64,000 nucleotides of DNA from Spirometra erinaceieuropaei (Eukaryota; Platyhelminthes; Cestoda; Diphyllobothriidea; Diphyllobothriidae). A program made the translations under genes and the position numbers. The notes under the pieces are model-generated. The model was not told the origin of the DNA, ran no database searches, and saw nothing but the letters and a program-made list of their open reading frames with translations. Positions 9,930 through 22,030 of this stretch are shown piece by piece (position 1 is the first letter of the stretch; each line of letters opens with the position of its first letter). The DNA lies in NCBI GenBank assembly GCA_902702965.1, contig CACRXP010000029.1, forward strand, positions 690,697 to 754,696. Direction: 5' to 3'.

Positions 9930-10640
9930 AGGCAACGGTTTAATTGTTGGACTTCCACTATCGATTAGCCAATGAAAGGAGCGCGTATGCGCGAGCAACA
10001 GCGCAAAGAGAAAATCGATGGCAATGCGGCGCGCCACGTCTTGCGCAGGCGTCGCAATGACGACACTTGCTGCACTGCATGTCGGACGCACTGGGTCATG
10101 TGCGCTGGCCTGGGGGACGGCCTTGGGAAATTACATGCACGAGGCAGTCCGCGCCTAGAAGACTGAGTCGCACAAAGCAAAAACTGTGCAGGAAGCGGCA
10201 CACCTACGGACAACATTATGTCTCGGGACATCCCATTCGACCACTAGACTGTTCACACACCAACACCCAGTAAATGCGCAAAAGCCGTTTTAAGTTGAAG
10301 AGGAGGACACACCATTTGATCACGTCATCCAGCACTGCCTGCTTCGCGGTTGCGCCTCTTCAACCAAAAGACCAGGGAGTGTGCAGATGCATCGGGGTAG
10401 TGTGCGGAAACCTGATGAAAATTTTGACAGGACTTATCTTTCACCGTTTTTTTTTCTGGCGAAAACACCGCTATGCATCTACGACAGTCTCGCGTTCCAC
10501 GAAGGATGGTGTCCAGCAGGAAAGTATTGGTGAATTGGAATTGAAATAGGAGGAAGCAGGTTGATTGACACAGACAGCCCTGCTGGATTTCCATCAACAA
10601 TCGCCCCAGCTATTTGATTGAGCATGTTAAGGATTATTTC
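9930..10640. other. Non-coding stretch
   Basis: Overlapping ORFs of 64-91 codons on both strands with no domain. No repeat relationship recognised. Confidence 0.4.
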
Positions 10641-10654
10641 TGTCGGGAGGGAAG

Positions 10655-10800
10655 ACTTTCATCAGCCCAGCGTTTCTTACTCACATTGAAATCCACCCTC
10701 AGAGACAGAATCAGACAGGGTTTCTGCCACTGATGATGAGTTCGAGCGTGGGTCCGAAACGCTAGGTGAAGGAAATTTCGGTCCCAGCGGTTGCGTCCCC
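10655..10800 (+). mobile_element. Remnant of a divergent PLE tail with inverted counterpart
   Basis: 10730-10775 has CTGATGATGAGTTCGAGCG followed by a GGTCCGAAACGC block, close to the PLE hammerhead but with GCT at the cleavage site. 10658-10702 carries a diverged inverted version of the same block (complement contains GAAACGCTGGG). This repeats the inverted-tail arrangement on a very small scale. Confidence 0.45.
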
Positions 10801-11439
10801 TCCATTGGATTGTCTCCTTCAGTTTTCGACAATTATGCAAACACAATTAGTTCGCCTAAACCGAGTTGGGAAAAAGCGCATGTTCTACGATCATCTGGCA
10901 TAAAATCTCATTCAAAAATAATTCTATGCCGGAGGGGAAAAAACACAGAATGCCTTGCCTCGGGGGGGGGGCACCTTTGAGTGTCACTTTAAAGATGGCT
11001 GAGGGACCTAATAACTGGAAACCCAAAGACACGCGAAAGTAAGGTTGAGTTTCAAGAAGTCCAAGGATCAATAAGTCATTCGAAATAGAGGCAGACCGTG
11101 TTCAGTAACATGGAAAGGCAAACTTCCAGTAAAATAAAGACTGAGTGTTTTGAGGCGGATTGGATATGCAAACCTACTACGAAAATAAAACACAAGGACT
11201 CCAGAAATGCGGGGAGGTGGACGAGGAAATTAACGGAATCTGCTGAAGGCATCCAGAAAACTCGCATCGCTGTCAAATTTCTGTTTGATTAGGAGGTGCC
11301 GAAACAGACAGCGCAATTTGGAGGATGCGAATCAGGGGGACGGGGGGTGTAAACGACCGAAAAATGGAAAATTCGAGGTTAGTGGTTAAAGGAGGTCGAA
11401 TTGGGCAAGACGGTATGCGACGGACAAACTGAACCCTAA

Positions 11440-11515
11440 TAGACCAATAAAACTCTTTGCTCCAGCGATCGCATTCTTTTCTGAACTGCCACCCGGAACT
11501 CGCCTAGTCGTTCCT
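11440..11515 (+). mobile_element. PLE 3' tail fragment
   Basis: AATAAAACTCTTTGCTCCAG followed by CGATCGCATT and a CTGCCACCCGGAACTCG-like tail matches the ends of the copies at 2290-2350 and 48495-48570. No coding part remains. Confidence 0.6.
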
Positions 11516-11519
11516 ATTT

Positions 11520-11600
11520 TTCAAACTTAACCCTAACCCCAACCCTGGCTCTTTCCTCAAATCTCAATTATTAATTCAACCCCGACCTTAACCTTATATT
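11520..11600. repeat. Degenerate telomere-like repeats
   Basis: Short tract with TTAACCCTAACCCCAACCCT and related words directly after the PLE tail fragment. Confidence 0.55.
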
Positions 11601-13483
11601 CAGTCAAACGAATAAGCTTACTTTAAAATGCCTACCAAAATCAAAACAGTAGGTATGCTGACTATAGGACATGGGGCCTACATATTACATGGTTACCGGT
11701 TTTTCCTACTTTTTAAAAAGATGAATGCTATTTCGGAACCTCTGTGGGGGAATCTGTGCCATTAGATACGACGGGCAGCCTTGGACACTGATTAACTGCC
11801 AAATAGGCAGTCTCATTGTATGCAGCAGTAAGATCCGACTGGTCACCGGTTTAGTGAACCGGGCCCCTGTAAGAAGGCCATAGTCCATGGCAAAACTACG
11901 AAGTGACTACGTTTGTCCACTGTTGGGTAACGCTTCCACTTTCAACCGTTATAATGTCGGGTCTATCAACAACAGGATGGTTCTTCGCTTTCCGTAAAAC
12001 ACTCAACAATGTTCTGGATAGTTTTTAGTGCCCGATTCTGGCACATTTGTCATGCAAACTACACTACCTCCTATCCTTTATCCATTTATTCTCGGTGAAA
12101 ACTGTTGGTCGAAATGTTTAGACAAAAAATTAACCTGCTCCAAAGCTTGTGAGTAGCCTGGCAAAGCCAAGAGGTGCAGAGAATCAGGTAAATGAAAACG
12201 ATGCCTTTGAGAAGGCTGATAAAAAGCACTAAGCAGGCTACCCACTTGGAGCGTAGGTGCGTGATGACAGTATTTGATTGATTGCTCTTGAAGACTAGGT
12301 GTCGGATAGCATGCGAATAGCGAATACTACTAGATTAGGTCACACGAAGAGGAAATATATGCCACTAATGAAAATACGTAAATATCCTTTCTCTCTTAGT
12401 GAATAATTTACCTTTCTCCATCAGAATTTGATTCTTGAGAGGAACTGCTCTCCTAAAAAATGAAAAGTAGCATATAAAGTAAACAGTTCGCTAAAGAATT
12501 TCAAAAATACTCACTTTAACACGTACGAAAACACGCTGTGCAGGACGCTGGCTCGAACAGTTTTGTTGGAAATTATGAAGACCGGCAGGGGGGTAAATGC
12601 GTGCACCAAGTGCTTCCGTGTCTGTGGGTGCGTGCGCTTTAATAACCTTGGCAAATGCCTGTCCTGTAACCAGGCTGTCAACAGTGGTCACGTGGCGCAC
12701 GGTTCCGTTTCAAGGTCAATCGATGACTAAGAGAACGGGTCTTGACGTCAGGTTCCGGCAGAGTTGGACGCAGACGACAGCCGGGCAGCCGCACTGGCAG
12801 GGAGAGGAGCAAAAGCCACGAAACAGATTTCTTCGAGGGTGAACCAGATCGCAGAGGGGCTCGCGCAGGTCAGTCACTCGTACTCCAGTTCGGAGTGTGG
12901 CCCAGAATGTTTGAGGGCAGGCATTATTCTCGATTTACGGAAGAGGGGTACGTCATGCGTTTGGCTGACGACGTGAGTGTTTAAGGTGTGAGAAAAGGGC
13001 ACTCGGTGGCCTTTTTTGGAATCCAGCTACACAATCAAGAACTAGCAGCAAGGATAGCGTATGCGGCCACACCTATTCGTTGTTACCAAAACGTGCCCCA
13101 CCCGATCTTTCTAAGACGTGCCTACTTATTTTGTTTGGGTAGTCACGTTTGCCCGGTAGCAGGTTGCGAAAAGACGTGAGCCCACACCATAAACTTAATG
13201 CAAGCCTAACCCTGATACTAACGGCACAGCTGCCGAACTACCATTCTGGGTCCGGCGCGCTACCCAGCTGCAGAAATTTCGATACAATGATTCGGATCCT
13301 GAGCAGAATGTATCTCAATCCTACGGGACAGTGTACATTGTGAAGTTCTGGGTAGAGCGGGCAAAATCCAACAAAAAACATCTTCCAAAACAAAAAGTAT
13401 TAAAACATGCATAGCCCCAAAATTAGTGGTTCGCGTGAGGGAAACGTTGACTTCGCTGTATATTCGTGTGGCAATCACCACGT
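11601..13483. other. Non-coding stretch, no supported gene
   Basis: ORFs up to 81 codons overlap in several frames around 12500-13000 and carry no motif I recognise. No repeats found in common with the rest of the window. Confidence 0.4.
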
Positions 13484-13487
13484 TCGG

Positions 13488-13860
13488 CCGGCCATGGGGG
13501 CTCACCGATCGCCTTACGGAATTCACTCCTCCGTTGCGCCTTGCGACTTTCTCTCTCTCTCTCCCTCTCGAGCTTGCCAGTAACCACACAGCGGCGCGGA
13601 ATATAGGCACAAGTAGACGAGTGAGATCCGCAACGCGATCTGTGAATGTCCCTCTAACATGTTATATAACCGATCGCAACCGAGAGGACGAAGATCCAAT
13701 GGCTCAGCGGTTAGGGCGTTTGACTTCTAGCCGACAAGTCTCTGAATCGAGCTCCAGGTGTTTCACACCTCGGGGTTAAGTATGGCTGGTTGACGACGGC
13801 CAATATGCCATAAATGGTCACTTCAATCTCCCTCGTAATAGTCGGTAATGCCAATCTATT
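13488..13860. mobile_element. Head-to-head SINE pair
   Basis: 13491-13610 is the 3' part of a tRNA-derived SINE on the minus strand (CTCACCGATCG tail, then CACAGCGGCGCGGAATATAG). 13670-13860 is a plus-strand copy: leader ATAACCGATCGCAACCGA, A-box-like TGGCTCAGCGG at 13699, degraded B box, then the body GGTTGACGACGGCCAATATG. A TC microsatellite (13549-13565) lies in the tail. The same pair arrangement occurs at 22643-22990, 47422-47860 and 62493-62983. Confidence 0.7.
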
Positions 13861-14167
13861 GACTGTAACATTAATCCAAATAACAGAGCGTTGTCTGGCG
13901 CACGGCTCACCGCAATTTGCCCTTCTGTTACTATCACTTGCGTGCTGCTTCTCGACTCCGTTTCGGCCTGAAGGCGAGTCGACCATCGAACTCGACCGGC
14001 AACTAAACATTTACATGAGGGGCATTTATGGCGAAGAAACGTGTGCCATATGTCATACGGTTGTCGTACGAAGATGGGATAGTGCTCGTAAAGATGAGGT
14101 GTACCAGGGAGAGCTTACACGGGGAGCAATGACCGCGCGACGGCCGTTGCCAACGACATATATAGGA

Positions 14168-15142
14168 CGGTAGGTGGAGTAACTCATGAAAAGTCAACCG
14201 AAATTCCGAAATGCCTTTTCGTTCCGAAAAGATTAATTAAGTAGGTTTGTAAAACTAATTCGCCTGCAACATACTTCTATAATATTTCAGTTACCTCAAG
14301 GTACCGGCTTTCAAACAAACTTCTTAGCGGCAGAATGCAAAAATCATGGTCTACGAAAAATGACTTCACGAGTTTCATGCATTTTCTCGTAGATTTTCGA
14401 TTTCCCTAAATGTCTAATTCTATTTCATGGAAAACATGCATAAAAATATTCATTCATTTGTTGAATCGGCAGATAACTACGTCTTCTTCTAACTTTACAC
14501 TCGGTTTTAAAAAGTTTCTAATTGTGGGACTTCTAAATACCGTGAAATGGCCGTTCATAAATAGGCATGTCTCTGCATTTACCAATGTGACTAGTAAAGT
14601 TAACAATATGGATCAAATCCACTGCTAAGTTTTATGAACCCTTAATGGTCCTCCTTTACTAACGTAGAGAAATGTGTGGTTTTCCGTACGCGGAAAATAT
14701 ACGGCTTGTACTTTCGAAACCCTGAATCCAAGTGTGACGGTAGAGCGGGTTCAAAATTATTCGGGAATTGGAAAACTTTTTGAAAACCGAATTTTACCCT
14801 TCCTTCGAGTATAAGATTGGAAGAAGACGTAATCGTCTACCGAATGAGCGAAAGAATGTATATTTGTATGCATATTTTCCAGGAAATATAATTGGACATT
14901 TAGAGGCATCAGAAATCAATGTGAAAAATTCATGCTACATAAGTAGACATTTTTTACAGATGGTAGTTTTCGCATGCAGCCCGAAGGCCGTTCATTCGAA
15001 AGCCGGCATCCTGGGGTAACTGAGATATTATAGAATCCTATTGCAGGCTGACTAGTTTTACAGCCCTACTTGATTAATCTTTTCGAAACGAAAACACACT
15101 TCGGAATTCCGGTTGACATTTCATACGTTAGCCCACCTACTG
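14168..15142. mobile_element. Foldback DNA element M3
   Basis: 975 bp, TIRs CGGTAGGTGGAGTAACTCAT and its counterpart ending CCCACCTACTG before TA 15143-15144. The left flank has GA where TA is expected. Long inverted arms as in M1 and M4, without the 226-bp duplication. Non-coding; the ORFs inside follow the repeat. Confidence 0.78.
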
Positions 15143-15164
15143 TATGCCGCACAGCAGAGTGGAC

Positions 15165-15420
15165 GGAAGGACATTGGCTTGAGCATGAATTAGTTTACAG
15201 TAACAGTAGACTTGCGCAGCGTCTACCATACTCCCCCTTCCCTCAAGACGGACTTAAGAAGACTGGAGGCGGCATCGGGGACTTTGGCTGACAAAGTTGA
15301 ACAGCTCGTCTGGGAGCGCCACACACGCATACACACACCTGGTCCACGAACAAATGACCGGGGTTTCGTCGAAACACCGAAAGGACAGCTCCAACCCCGA
15401 CTCGGTGGGACTGTCATACG
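15165..15420 (-). repeat. LINE 3'-end-like repeat (minus orientation)
   Basis: Diverged copy of the block seen at 18370-18600: TAGACTTGCGCAGCGTCTAC, then AAGACTGGAGGCGGC and CAAATGACCGGGGTTT. Confidence 0.55.
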
Positions 15421-17470
15421 GACTCATTGCAGCCTGACTCTCCGTCTCGAGAGTAGGGCCGAGTTATTCTCTCAGCTGGCGATCACGGTTTGCATCGTGA
15501 TCGATTTATGTGAAGTGAGGTGAAAACGCAACCCCCCCCCCCCCAGTCGGTCTCACCTCCCCTTCCGCCCTCCGGGCATCAGCCCACTGTCCGAGCCGGT
15601 CAGTCGTATGATGCGGAAATTGGCAGCTGACAGAGATAGACAGCCCGCGCGTGCGCGCACACACTATTTGGCCGCTTGCACAGCGAGCCAGGATTTCCCA
15701 CAAAGGTGTGCGCGGTTCGGGTCGCATGTGGATAAGAGTGCCACAGTGGCGTGACTAAGGGGGGGGGGGGGGGGAACCATTGAGCTTGGCTCGCAGTCTA
15801 CCGGCCGAGTCACTCCACACGAACACATGGTGATAACTACAATGTCTGAGTGACACCATAAGTTAGCGACCTCCCAAAGCCGCGACGTTTATCGCATCGT
15901 GGTAGGCTCAAGCGCCTCAGATCTACTGTAGTTGAAGAATGCGCTGTATTGGCGTGACAATGGATTCCCCAGAACCGACCGCACTCTTTCTTCCTTCTTC
16001 CGTGCGCCAGTTGTTACTCCGAGCAGATGACAATCCAGCAATGGCTAAAACCACATGTCTCGCAGCCGAGGACCTCAAAAAAACCGGGGTAGAAAACGGC
16101 TGGTCAGCGGAGAGTACGAACGAGTCGAACGCAAACTTCTAAGACGCAGGCAAAAAGAGGGATCTCAGGAAACTCTCGATAGGGACGATGGTTCAGTCGT
16201 CTTTTTGAGAGTCGTTGAGTGCCGTGATTTCATCATCAGGGTTGTCGACCAGCAGATCGAGATTCGGAAAGGCGAACTACTGCCACCGAAAGTAGCGTCC
16301 ACCCACGCACTCGCCACATGACCATTCTGTCAAATAGTCTTGGCACTCAATAGGGATGGCGATCTCTGCGCCTGTCGAGAGCCAGGGTTCAAGCGACTCG
16401 CGACTCATACACTGCGCCCTCTCACGGCGATTTCGGCGTCGGGGTTTTGTTGAATGAACTGCAACTTGCGAGTTGGCATCCTTCTTGCTACCGCAAATGC
16501 GTGTTCAGTCATCCGCGTCCAGGGTAATACTTTTGATTTACTGTCGCAGTCTTGTCCTTCATAATAGCATTCGATCCGGTATAATATTAAAATGCCTGAT
16601 CACAACAGCCCCTGTAAGTTATGCTAGCCTGCATTATTAAGCGCTTAGACAAAAATGAAACCTTTGATGATCATAGAGCATGTGGTGCCGCTCACGATCG
16701 TCGTCGTATTTCTGCCAACGATAACAATTAGGAGAGGGGGAAGGGTGAATCAGAAGGCATCTAGAAATAACAAGGTAAGCTGGTTGTTTGCTACCTGTAC
16801 TGCGCTCTTACAATATGGTGTGGCCACTTGGAAGCATAAGACAGGACGGCTGTAGGTCTTGAGTGACGGTCAGGGGGAGCGGGAGTAAAGGGGGACACAG
16901 GGAAGTACTGCGACCGTGACTTAACGTCTGCCTCCTGCCCATGGTTGCTTTTATTTATTGTGCCATGCGAACTCGCATGAGTTAAGGTGACTTTACTACC
17001 AGGTAACCATGGTGTCACTGGCTTTTCCACTAAGGAGTGACTCCCTGAAATAGGCCTAGATTACTTTAAGTTAGGTGGGTAATATGGTCGAGATAGCGGG
17101 GGCCGGCGCATACTCTCAAAGACGGTCGTGTCAGTTTAGCAGTACTGCGCTTGCGAATTGCCGGCATGTTGGGGTAGATATGCAGGCAGTGGGAGTCAGG
17201 GTTTAGACAAGCATCACTTGTGGCTCAGCGGACTACTAAAGCCGACCGTATGAATAGGCGGGACATGGTCATCGACAACTGCGACTATCGGGCAAGACAG
17301 AAGAGTGAATTAAGTCGGTCGACGCCCGCGCAGACAAAAGCGCTGGTTCCTATTCGGCGATAAGCAGAGGCCGGAGGGATCCCCAACAGCGGCAGACTGC
17401 ATGACAAAACAGTCCTGCCCTCGCGATCGATGTCCGTTCTGAGTCCCACGATGCGGTGAACGCGGGAAGA
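15421..17470. other. Non-coding stretch with homopolymers
   Basis: Poly-C at 15531-15543 and poly-G at 15760-15774. A frame at 16055-16321 encodes a charged segment (RKRLVSGEYERVERKLLRR) with no known domain and no clear splice signals, so it is not annotated as a gene. 17020-17080 weakly resembles the antisense LINE fragment at 2600-2660. Confidence 0.4.
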
Positions 17471-17474
17471 TGAC

Positions 17475-17570
17475 TTGCGCGTGGATCGGTTTACGGAAGT
17501 AGGAAACTTGTGCGGCATCTGCTGCACTCTCTCCAAGACCCGATGACAAGACAGGCTCAAGGCGGCCGGA
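17475..17570 (-). repeat. Short LINE 3'-end-like fragment
   Basis: GACTTGCGCGTGGATCGGTT followed by CTTGTGCGGCATCTG-type sequence matches 17960-18010 and 18385-18430. Confidence 0.45.
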
Positions 17571-17889
17571 GCAGAAGAAACAGTCCGTCTACGCGTGCCA
17601 CGCACGCGACCTGCCCCGCCATGATGTGCCAGGTTCTTACAAAATAGGTTGGCTCGGATTTTATGTACGTGTCAGTGTCGTAACGTCCATAGCCAAAAGG
17701 AACCATTGGGTCTGGCTCTCTGTCCTAAGAGGGCCAAGCTACCCAGTCAGTTGGCAACCTTTCAAGCCATGACGTTTAGGGCCTCGTGACACATTCAAGC
17801 AGGTCACGTACATAAGTGTGCTGTAGAACCGTAAGGATGGGTGAGCGGAGTCCATTTCGAGAGGTCTGTATTGGAGAGCACAGTGTCGA

Positions 17890-18780
17890 CTACAGTTCGA
17901 CCGTCGTTGCCGACGACGCCCACTGTGCGCTTCATAGCCAAGTAAGCGCAGGGACAGTAGCTTGCGCGTGAACTAGTGGACTCGCGCGGCACCCACCGAA
18001 CTCTCTCTCCCTCTCTCACCTGGGCCCGGTGTCATGACCAAGTCAAGGAGACCGGAGGCGGGAGAGGATGCAGGTGGGTGACACGGTGAAACCCCGCACC
18101 TGGGCGTACCACCATCGCCACCCTGGTCCCCACAACAAACACTTGGCCGGGATTTCTAACAACAAAGGAAAATGGGCGTGGCAGAAATCCCAACTGACGC
18201 GGCGAGAATCTGTAAGTGGGTCTTGCTGTGCGTGCGCATTCTCGAAAACCCCGATGTAGCCGCGGGGTTGGTCCAGCGCATCTACCGTGTGGCCTGTTTG
18301 GGAAAACACCAATGACAGTTCGACCGTCGATTTCGACGATGTCCACCGTGTGCCCCACAGACTGCATTGTGGGAGCAGGGACGGTGACTTACGCAGGGGT
18401 TTATAGTACCAGTAGACTTGCGTAGCATCTATCTACACTCTCTCCTCCTCCCCCGCCTGAGCCCGGTGTCAAGACCAAGTCAAGAAGACCGGAGACGGGG
18501 GGGAGGCCGCAGGTGGATGGCTCGGACGGATCCTCGCCTTGGCGCTCCACTCCGCACCCCCTTGTCCACACACAAATGACCAGGATTTTGACCGCCAAAA
18601 CAATGGGGTGGCGGCAGCGGTCCAGTTGTACGACGATTACCGACAACAGGGTCTGCCAGCGCACCCCGCAAGTGTTGGCATTTGTTATTGCGTAAGATAA
18701 CGCCTGTCAGAATCCCATGTGGCCCCCGTGTTGGTCCAGCGCATCTAACACGTGGCCCGTTCTGAGGGCACAACACACAC
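17890..18780 (-). repeat. Tandem dimer of the LINE 3'-end repeat, ~423-bp period
   Basis: AGTTCGACCGTCG recurs at about 17894 and 18317, a spacing of 423, and both units continue with the same order of blocks (GACTTGCGC, GCCCGGTGTCA, GACCGGAG). A third unit starts near 18690 and breaks at a CA microsatellite (18771-18790). On the minus strand each unit is strongly similar to 32400-32700, the 3' end of the LINE at 29840-32720. Confidence 0.7.
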
Positions 18781-18995
18781 ACACACACCCACGCAGGCCC
18801 AAACCGCCCGACGACAAAAGAAGTGCAAAGTCCACCTGAGCCACCGCCAGTCTCCACTCCAGGGCAGCGTAGACCTCGGCAATCTGAAAAGGACAGTGAG
18901 GTGGAGGTTAGTGTGAGTCAGCTGAGCAACGAAGTACACAGAACACGTGACTAAGAAACCGGTAGACAAACACTGTTGAGATGAAACTGCGCTAA

Positions 18996-19250
18996 GATGT
19001 AGTTATGTGGCCCCACCTGATGGACAAAATACTGTTGGAGTTAGGGGTTTGGGTTAGAGGCTAGGGCAACTATGTCTCAGCCAAGCAAAGTACAACCGCG
19101 CATTCCCAATATCTTACTCTCTGCATACAACTACTTGACCTCGTCGCCTGTGCGTTCCTTCGGCGCAACTGTAAAAACCACCGGTCAGCTATTACAGGTG
19201 GCTGGGGTTTGTTAACTTCAGGTGGGGCTACATAGCCGCATCTGACCGGA
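18996..19250. repeat. Telomere-like repeat unit with inverted ends (copy B)
   Basis: 18996-19019 and 19219-19242 are inverted copies (about 20 of 24 match, AGATGTAGTTATGTGGCCCC at the left). Between them lie degenerate TTAGGG words (19025-19065) and the block AAAGTACAACCGCGCATTCC also present at 57835-57860. Confidence 0.6.
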
Positions 19251-19252
19251 AC

Positions 19253-19738
19253 TGGCCTGGACCCCCACGAATTGGGCGATGAGACATTTACTTCCTACAT
19301 CTGTTAAGTAACAAACTACTTAGCAAAGAGTGGCAATTGCAGGGATATAATATTTGTTTCTTGAAAGAAAGGCGGGTAGTTTGGAGGACTGTTGAGGAGC
19401 TCGCCTGAATATGCAGATGGTGTCATGATGGCTGGCTTACGACTCGTCAACGGACCACGACGGGGGTCTGTCGTATCCAGTTGGTCGACGTTTGGAACTC
19501 TCCGCGCCCTCTTCGAGAGGGCTTCCACTTTTGGTCCCTGTTGACATTCCCTTTTCCCTTCTTGTAACCCTCTTTGGAGCATGATCGGCGTCCTTCTAAT
19601 CAACTAGTTTTTTGTATATCGACCTTGACCTGCGAATCCGATTTGCGCGAACAGTAACAAAGGAATTCTTTATCCAGGGTATCCATTGTTGAAGTTTGTA
19701 CGTTTTTTACTATTACCTGTATTCTATCAATAGCACCG
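19253..19738. other. Non-coding stretch
   Basis: A 95-codon minus-strand frame (19316-19603) has no recognised domain. Nothing else seen. Confidence 0.35.
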
Positions 19739-19740
19739 TA

Positions 19741-20732
19741 CACAAAGTAGGTGGTCTAACTCACGAAATGTCAACCGAAATTCCGAAATGCGCTTTCGTT
19801 TCGAAAAGAATAATCAAGTGGGGTTGTAAAACTAGTCAGTCTGCAATATAATTTTATAATACGTCAGTTACCTCAGGATGTCGGCTTACGAATGAAGTTC
19901 CTTCCGGCTGCATTCAAAAACTACACTCTAAAAAATGGCTACTTAAGTAGCATGAATTTTTGTCGTCGATTCTCGATGCCTCTAAACTTGCAATTATATT
20001 TCATGGAAAACAGGCATAAAAGTATTCATTCATTGCTCATTCGGCAGAAAATTACATTTTCTTTCAATTTTATACTCGAAGGAGGCATATAATTCGGTTT
20101 TAGAAACGTTTTCCAATTCCCGAATAATTTTGAACCCGCTCTACCGTCACACTTGGATTCAGGGTTTCCGAACTACAAGCCGTATATTTTCCGCGTACGG
20201 AAAACCACACACTTCTCTACGGTACTAAAGAGGCACCATATAGGGTTCATAAAATTTAGCAGTGGATTTGATCCATATTGTTAACTTTATAAGTCACATA
20301 GGTAAATGCAGAGATATGACGATTTGTAAACGGCCATTTCATGGTATTTAAAAGTCCCATAGTAAGAAACTTTTTAACACAGAATTATGTACCTCCTTCG
20401 AATATAAAATTAGAAGACCTAAGTATCTACCGAATGAGCAAAGGAATTAATATTTTTATGCATGTTTTCCATGAAATATAATTGGACTTTTAGGGGCATC
20501 GAAAATCAATGAGAAAAATTCATGTCACTTAAGTAGTCATTTATTACGGAATGCAGTTTTCGCATGCAGGCCGAAGGCTGTTCGCTCGAAAGCCGGCATC
20601 CTGAGGTAATTGAATTATTATGGAATTATGTTGCAGGCTGACTAGTTTTACAACCCTACTTAAGTAATCTTTTGAAAACGAAAACGCATTTGGGGATTTC
20701 GGTCGGCATTTCATGAGTTGGCCCAACTATTG
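19741..20732. mobile_element. Foldback DNA element M4 (TA duplication)
   Basis: 992 bp flanked by TA at 19739-19740 and 20733-20734. Left tip CACAAAGTAGGTGG, right tip CCCAACTATTG; arms otherwise as in M1 (GAAATGTCAACCGAAATTCC at 19766 and its counterpart at the right). Non-coding. Confidence 0.78.
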
Positions 20733-20734
20733 TA

Positions 20735-21216
20735 CACCGAAATCTGTTTTAGCTCGTCTAGCAAGGAATTCTATCGGGTCCATCTGGCCCAAAGACACGT
20801 GTTAACCGCGATCCCTTGAGTTTGCCCTAACTCACGTCTACTGTCACAGATGCGCATGGTGGCAGGTCTTAATCCCAAGTCCTCAGACCGCGCCGTCCAC
20901 TGCATCCCATCTCATTATTTGGCGCCGACAGTCGAATAGCACGTGGGAGAGGAGAGGAGAGAGAGAGAGAGAAAGGGAGAGGGGGAGAGCGAGGCCGACA
21001 CTAGGGACTCCACTCTCACGTCGCATGAGCGCATTTCTCATTATGACAAGTCCGATGCGCTTAGGCATATCAAGGCGCGCTAAGAGTACTGGCCTGGAGC
21101 ATTGCCCACAGACGAATAACTCTGCCTTTCGCAGAATTGAGTCAGGCTACAATGGCTCCTCCCTAATGTAACTTTTTCCGCACTCTCGTTGATTCGAGTT
21201 GTTCCGGCCTTTACAG
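20735..21216. other. Spacer with GA microsatellite
   Basis: GAGAGA tract at about 20944-20990. No gene before the exon candidate at 21217. Confidence 0.5.
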
Positions 21217-21367
21217 TGGCCCATAGGTCGTGTTTGGCACGCGTTGATGAGCTACTTAACTTTGCGCCGGCACCAAACGTCGGTCGCTCTGACCCTTTTG
21301 CCACCGGCCCCAGATGCGTGATGGAGGACAGACTGCAGTCGGTTCCTGACCCAGTTAGTGAAGAGCG
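21217..21367 (+). CDS. Candidate internal exon, unrecognised host gene
   Basis: A 151-nt open stretch begins after a pyrimidine-rich TTCCGGCCTTTACAG acceptor and ends at a consensus donor, GCG|GTAAGT (21368-21373). It encodes AHRSCLARVDELLNFAPAPN followed by VGRSDPF and further polar residues, with no stop in that frame. No domain recognised, and no partner exon identified: a LINE 3' end starts about 70 bases downstream. Evidence is splice signals and frame only. Confidence 0.35.
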
Positions 21368-21439
21368 GTAAGTGTGTGTTTTTGTCCATTTTCAATCGTT
21401 TCAACTCTGTCGCGTGGGCGGGAGCGCCCATTCCCTGTA

Positions 21440-22030
21440 TCTGTCAACTAACCAGCTCGGATAGTGACTGGGGCCTGGTACTGGGAAGGGAGGGTGAGGT
21501 CGACGACTCAGCGCATTTTCCTCACTATAAACAATCTGACGTGCCTGAAGCTAAGACGGTGAGCCAAAAGCCTTGGCTTGGAAGGTTGCCAACTGCCGGG
21601 ATAACTTCGAGCTCGCAGTCGATACAGTGTTGTGTGTTTTGCGTGGAGCGGCTGGCTGGTGGAGTCAAGCTGCAATGGCTCCTTTATGGCACTGCCTCTC
21701 AGTCGGAGCTGAGCGAGGTGTGACGGCACGTCTAGGTGCGGCTCCGGTCGTGCAAGCCATCCTTTTGTTATTGGTTAAAATCCTGATCAGTTGCTGTGTG
21801 GACTACGGGGTGTGGGGTGGAACGCCAAGGTGCGGGCTCGACCGTGCCATCCACCTGGTGCCCTCCCTTGCCTCCGGTCTTCTTGACAGGTGGGGAGGAG
21901 GACAGTGCGGTAGATGCTGCCCACGGCTACATTCACTATAAACTAAAGCACGTACAAGTTACCGTGCCTAATCTCACATTGTTATGGAGCACATGATGGA
22001 CATCGTCGGCAAGGACGGCCAAATTTTCGT
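21440..22030 (+). mobile_element. RTE-like LINE 3' end fragment
   Basis: Matches 32085-32700 of the LINE at 29840-32720 in the same order: GAGGTCGACGACTCAGCGCA, CTCACTATAAACAA, GGCTGCAATGGCTCC-type, GTGGAACGCCAAGGTG and CCGGTCTTCTTGACA. It contains only 3' UTR and the last few codons, so it is a heavily 5'-truncated copy. Confidence 0.7.

Noticed and set aside
9780..9958. N-terminal extension of the 9417-9770 exon frame
   Set aside because: Made of TA and GT microsatellite translations (IYIY, THTH); not part of the exon model.
16055..16321. Charged 88-codon ORF as a gene
   Set aside because: No domain and no convincing splice sites or start context.
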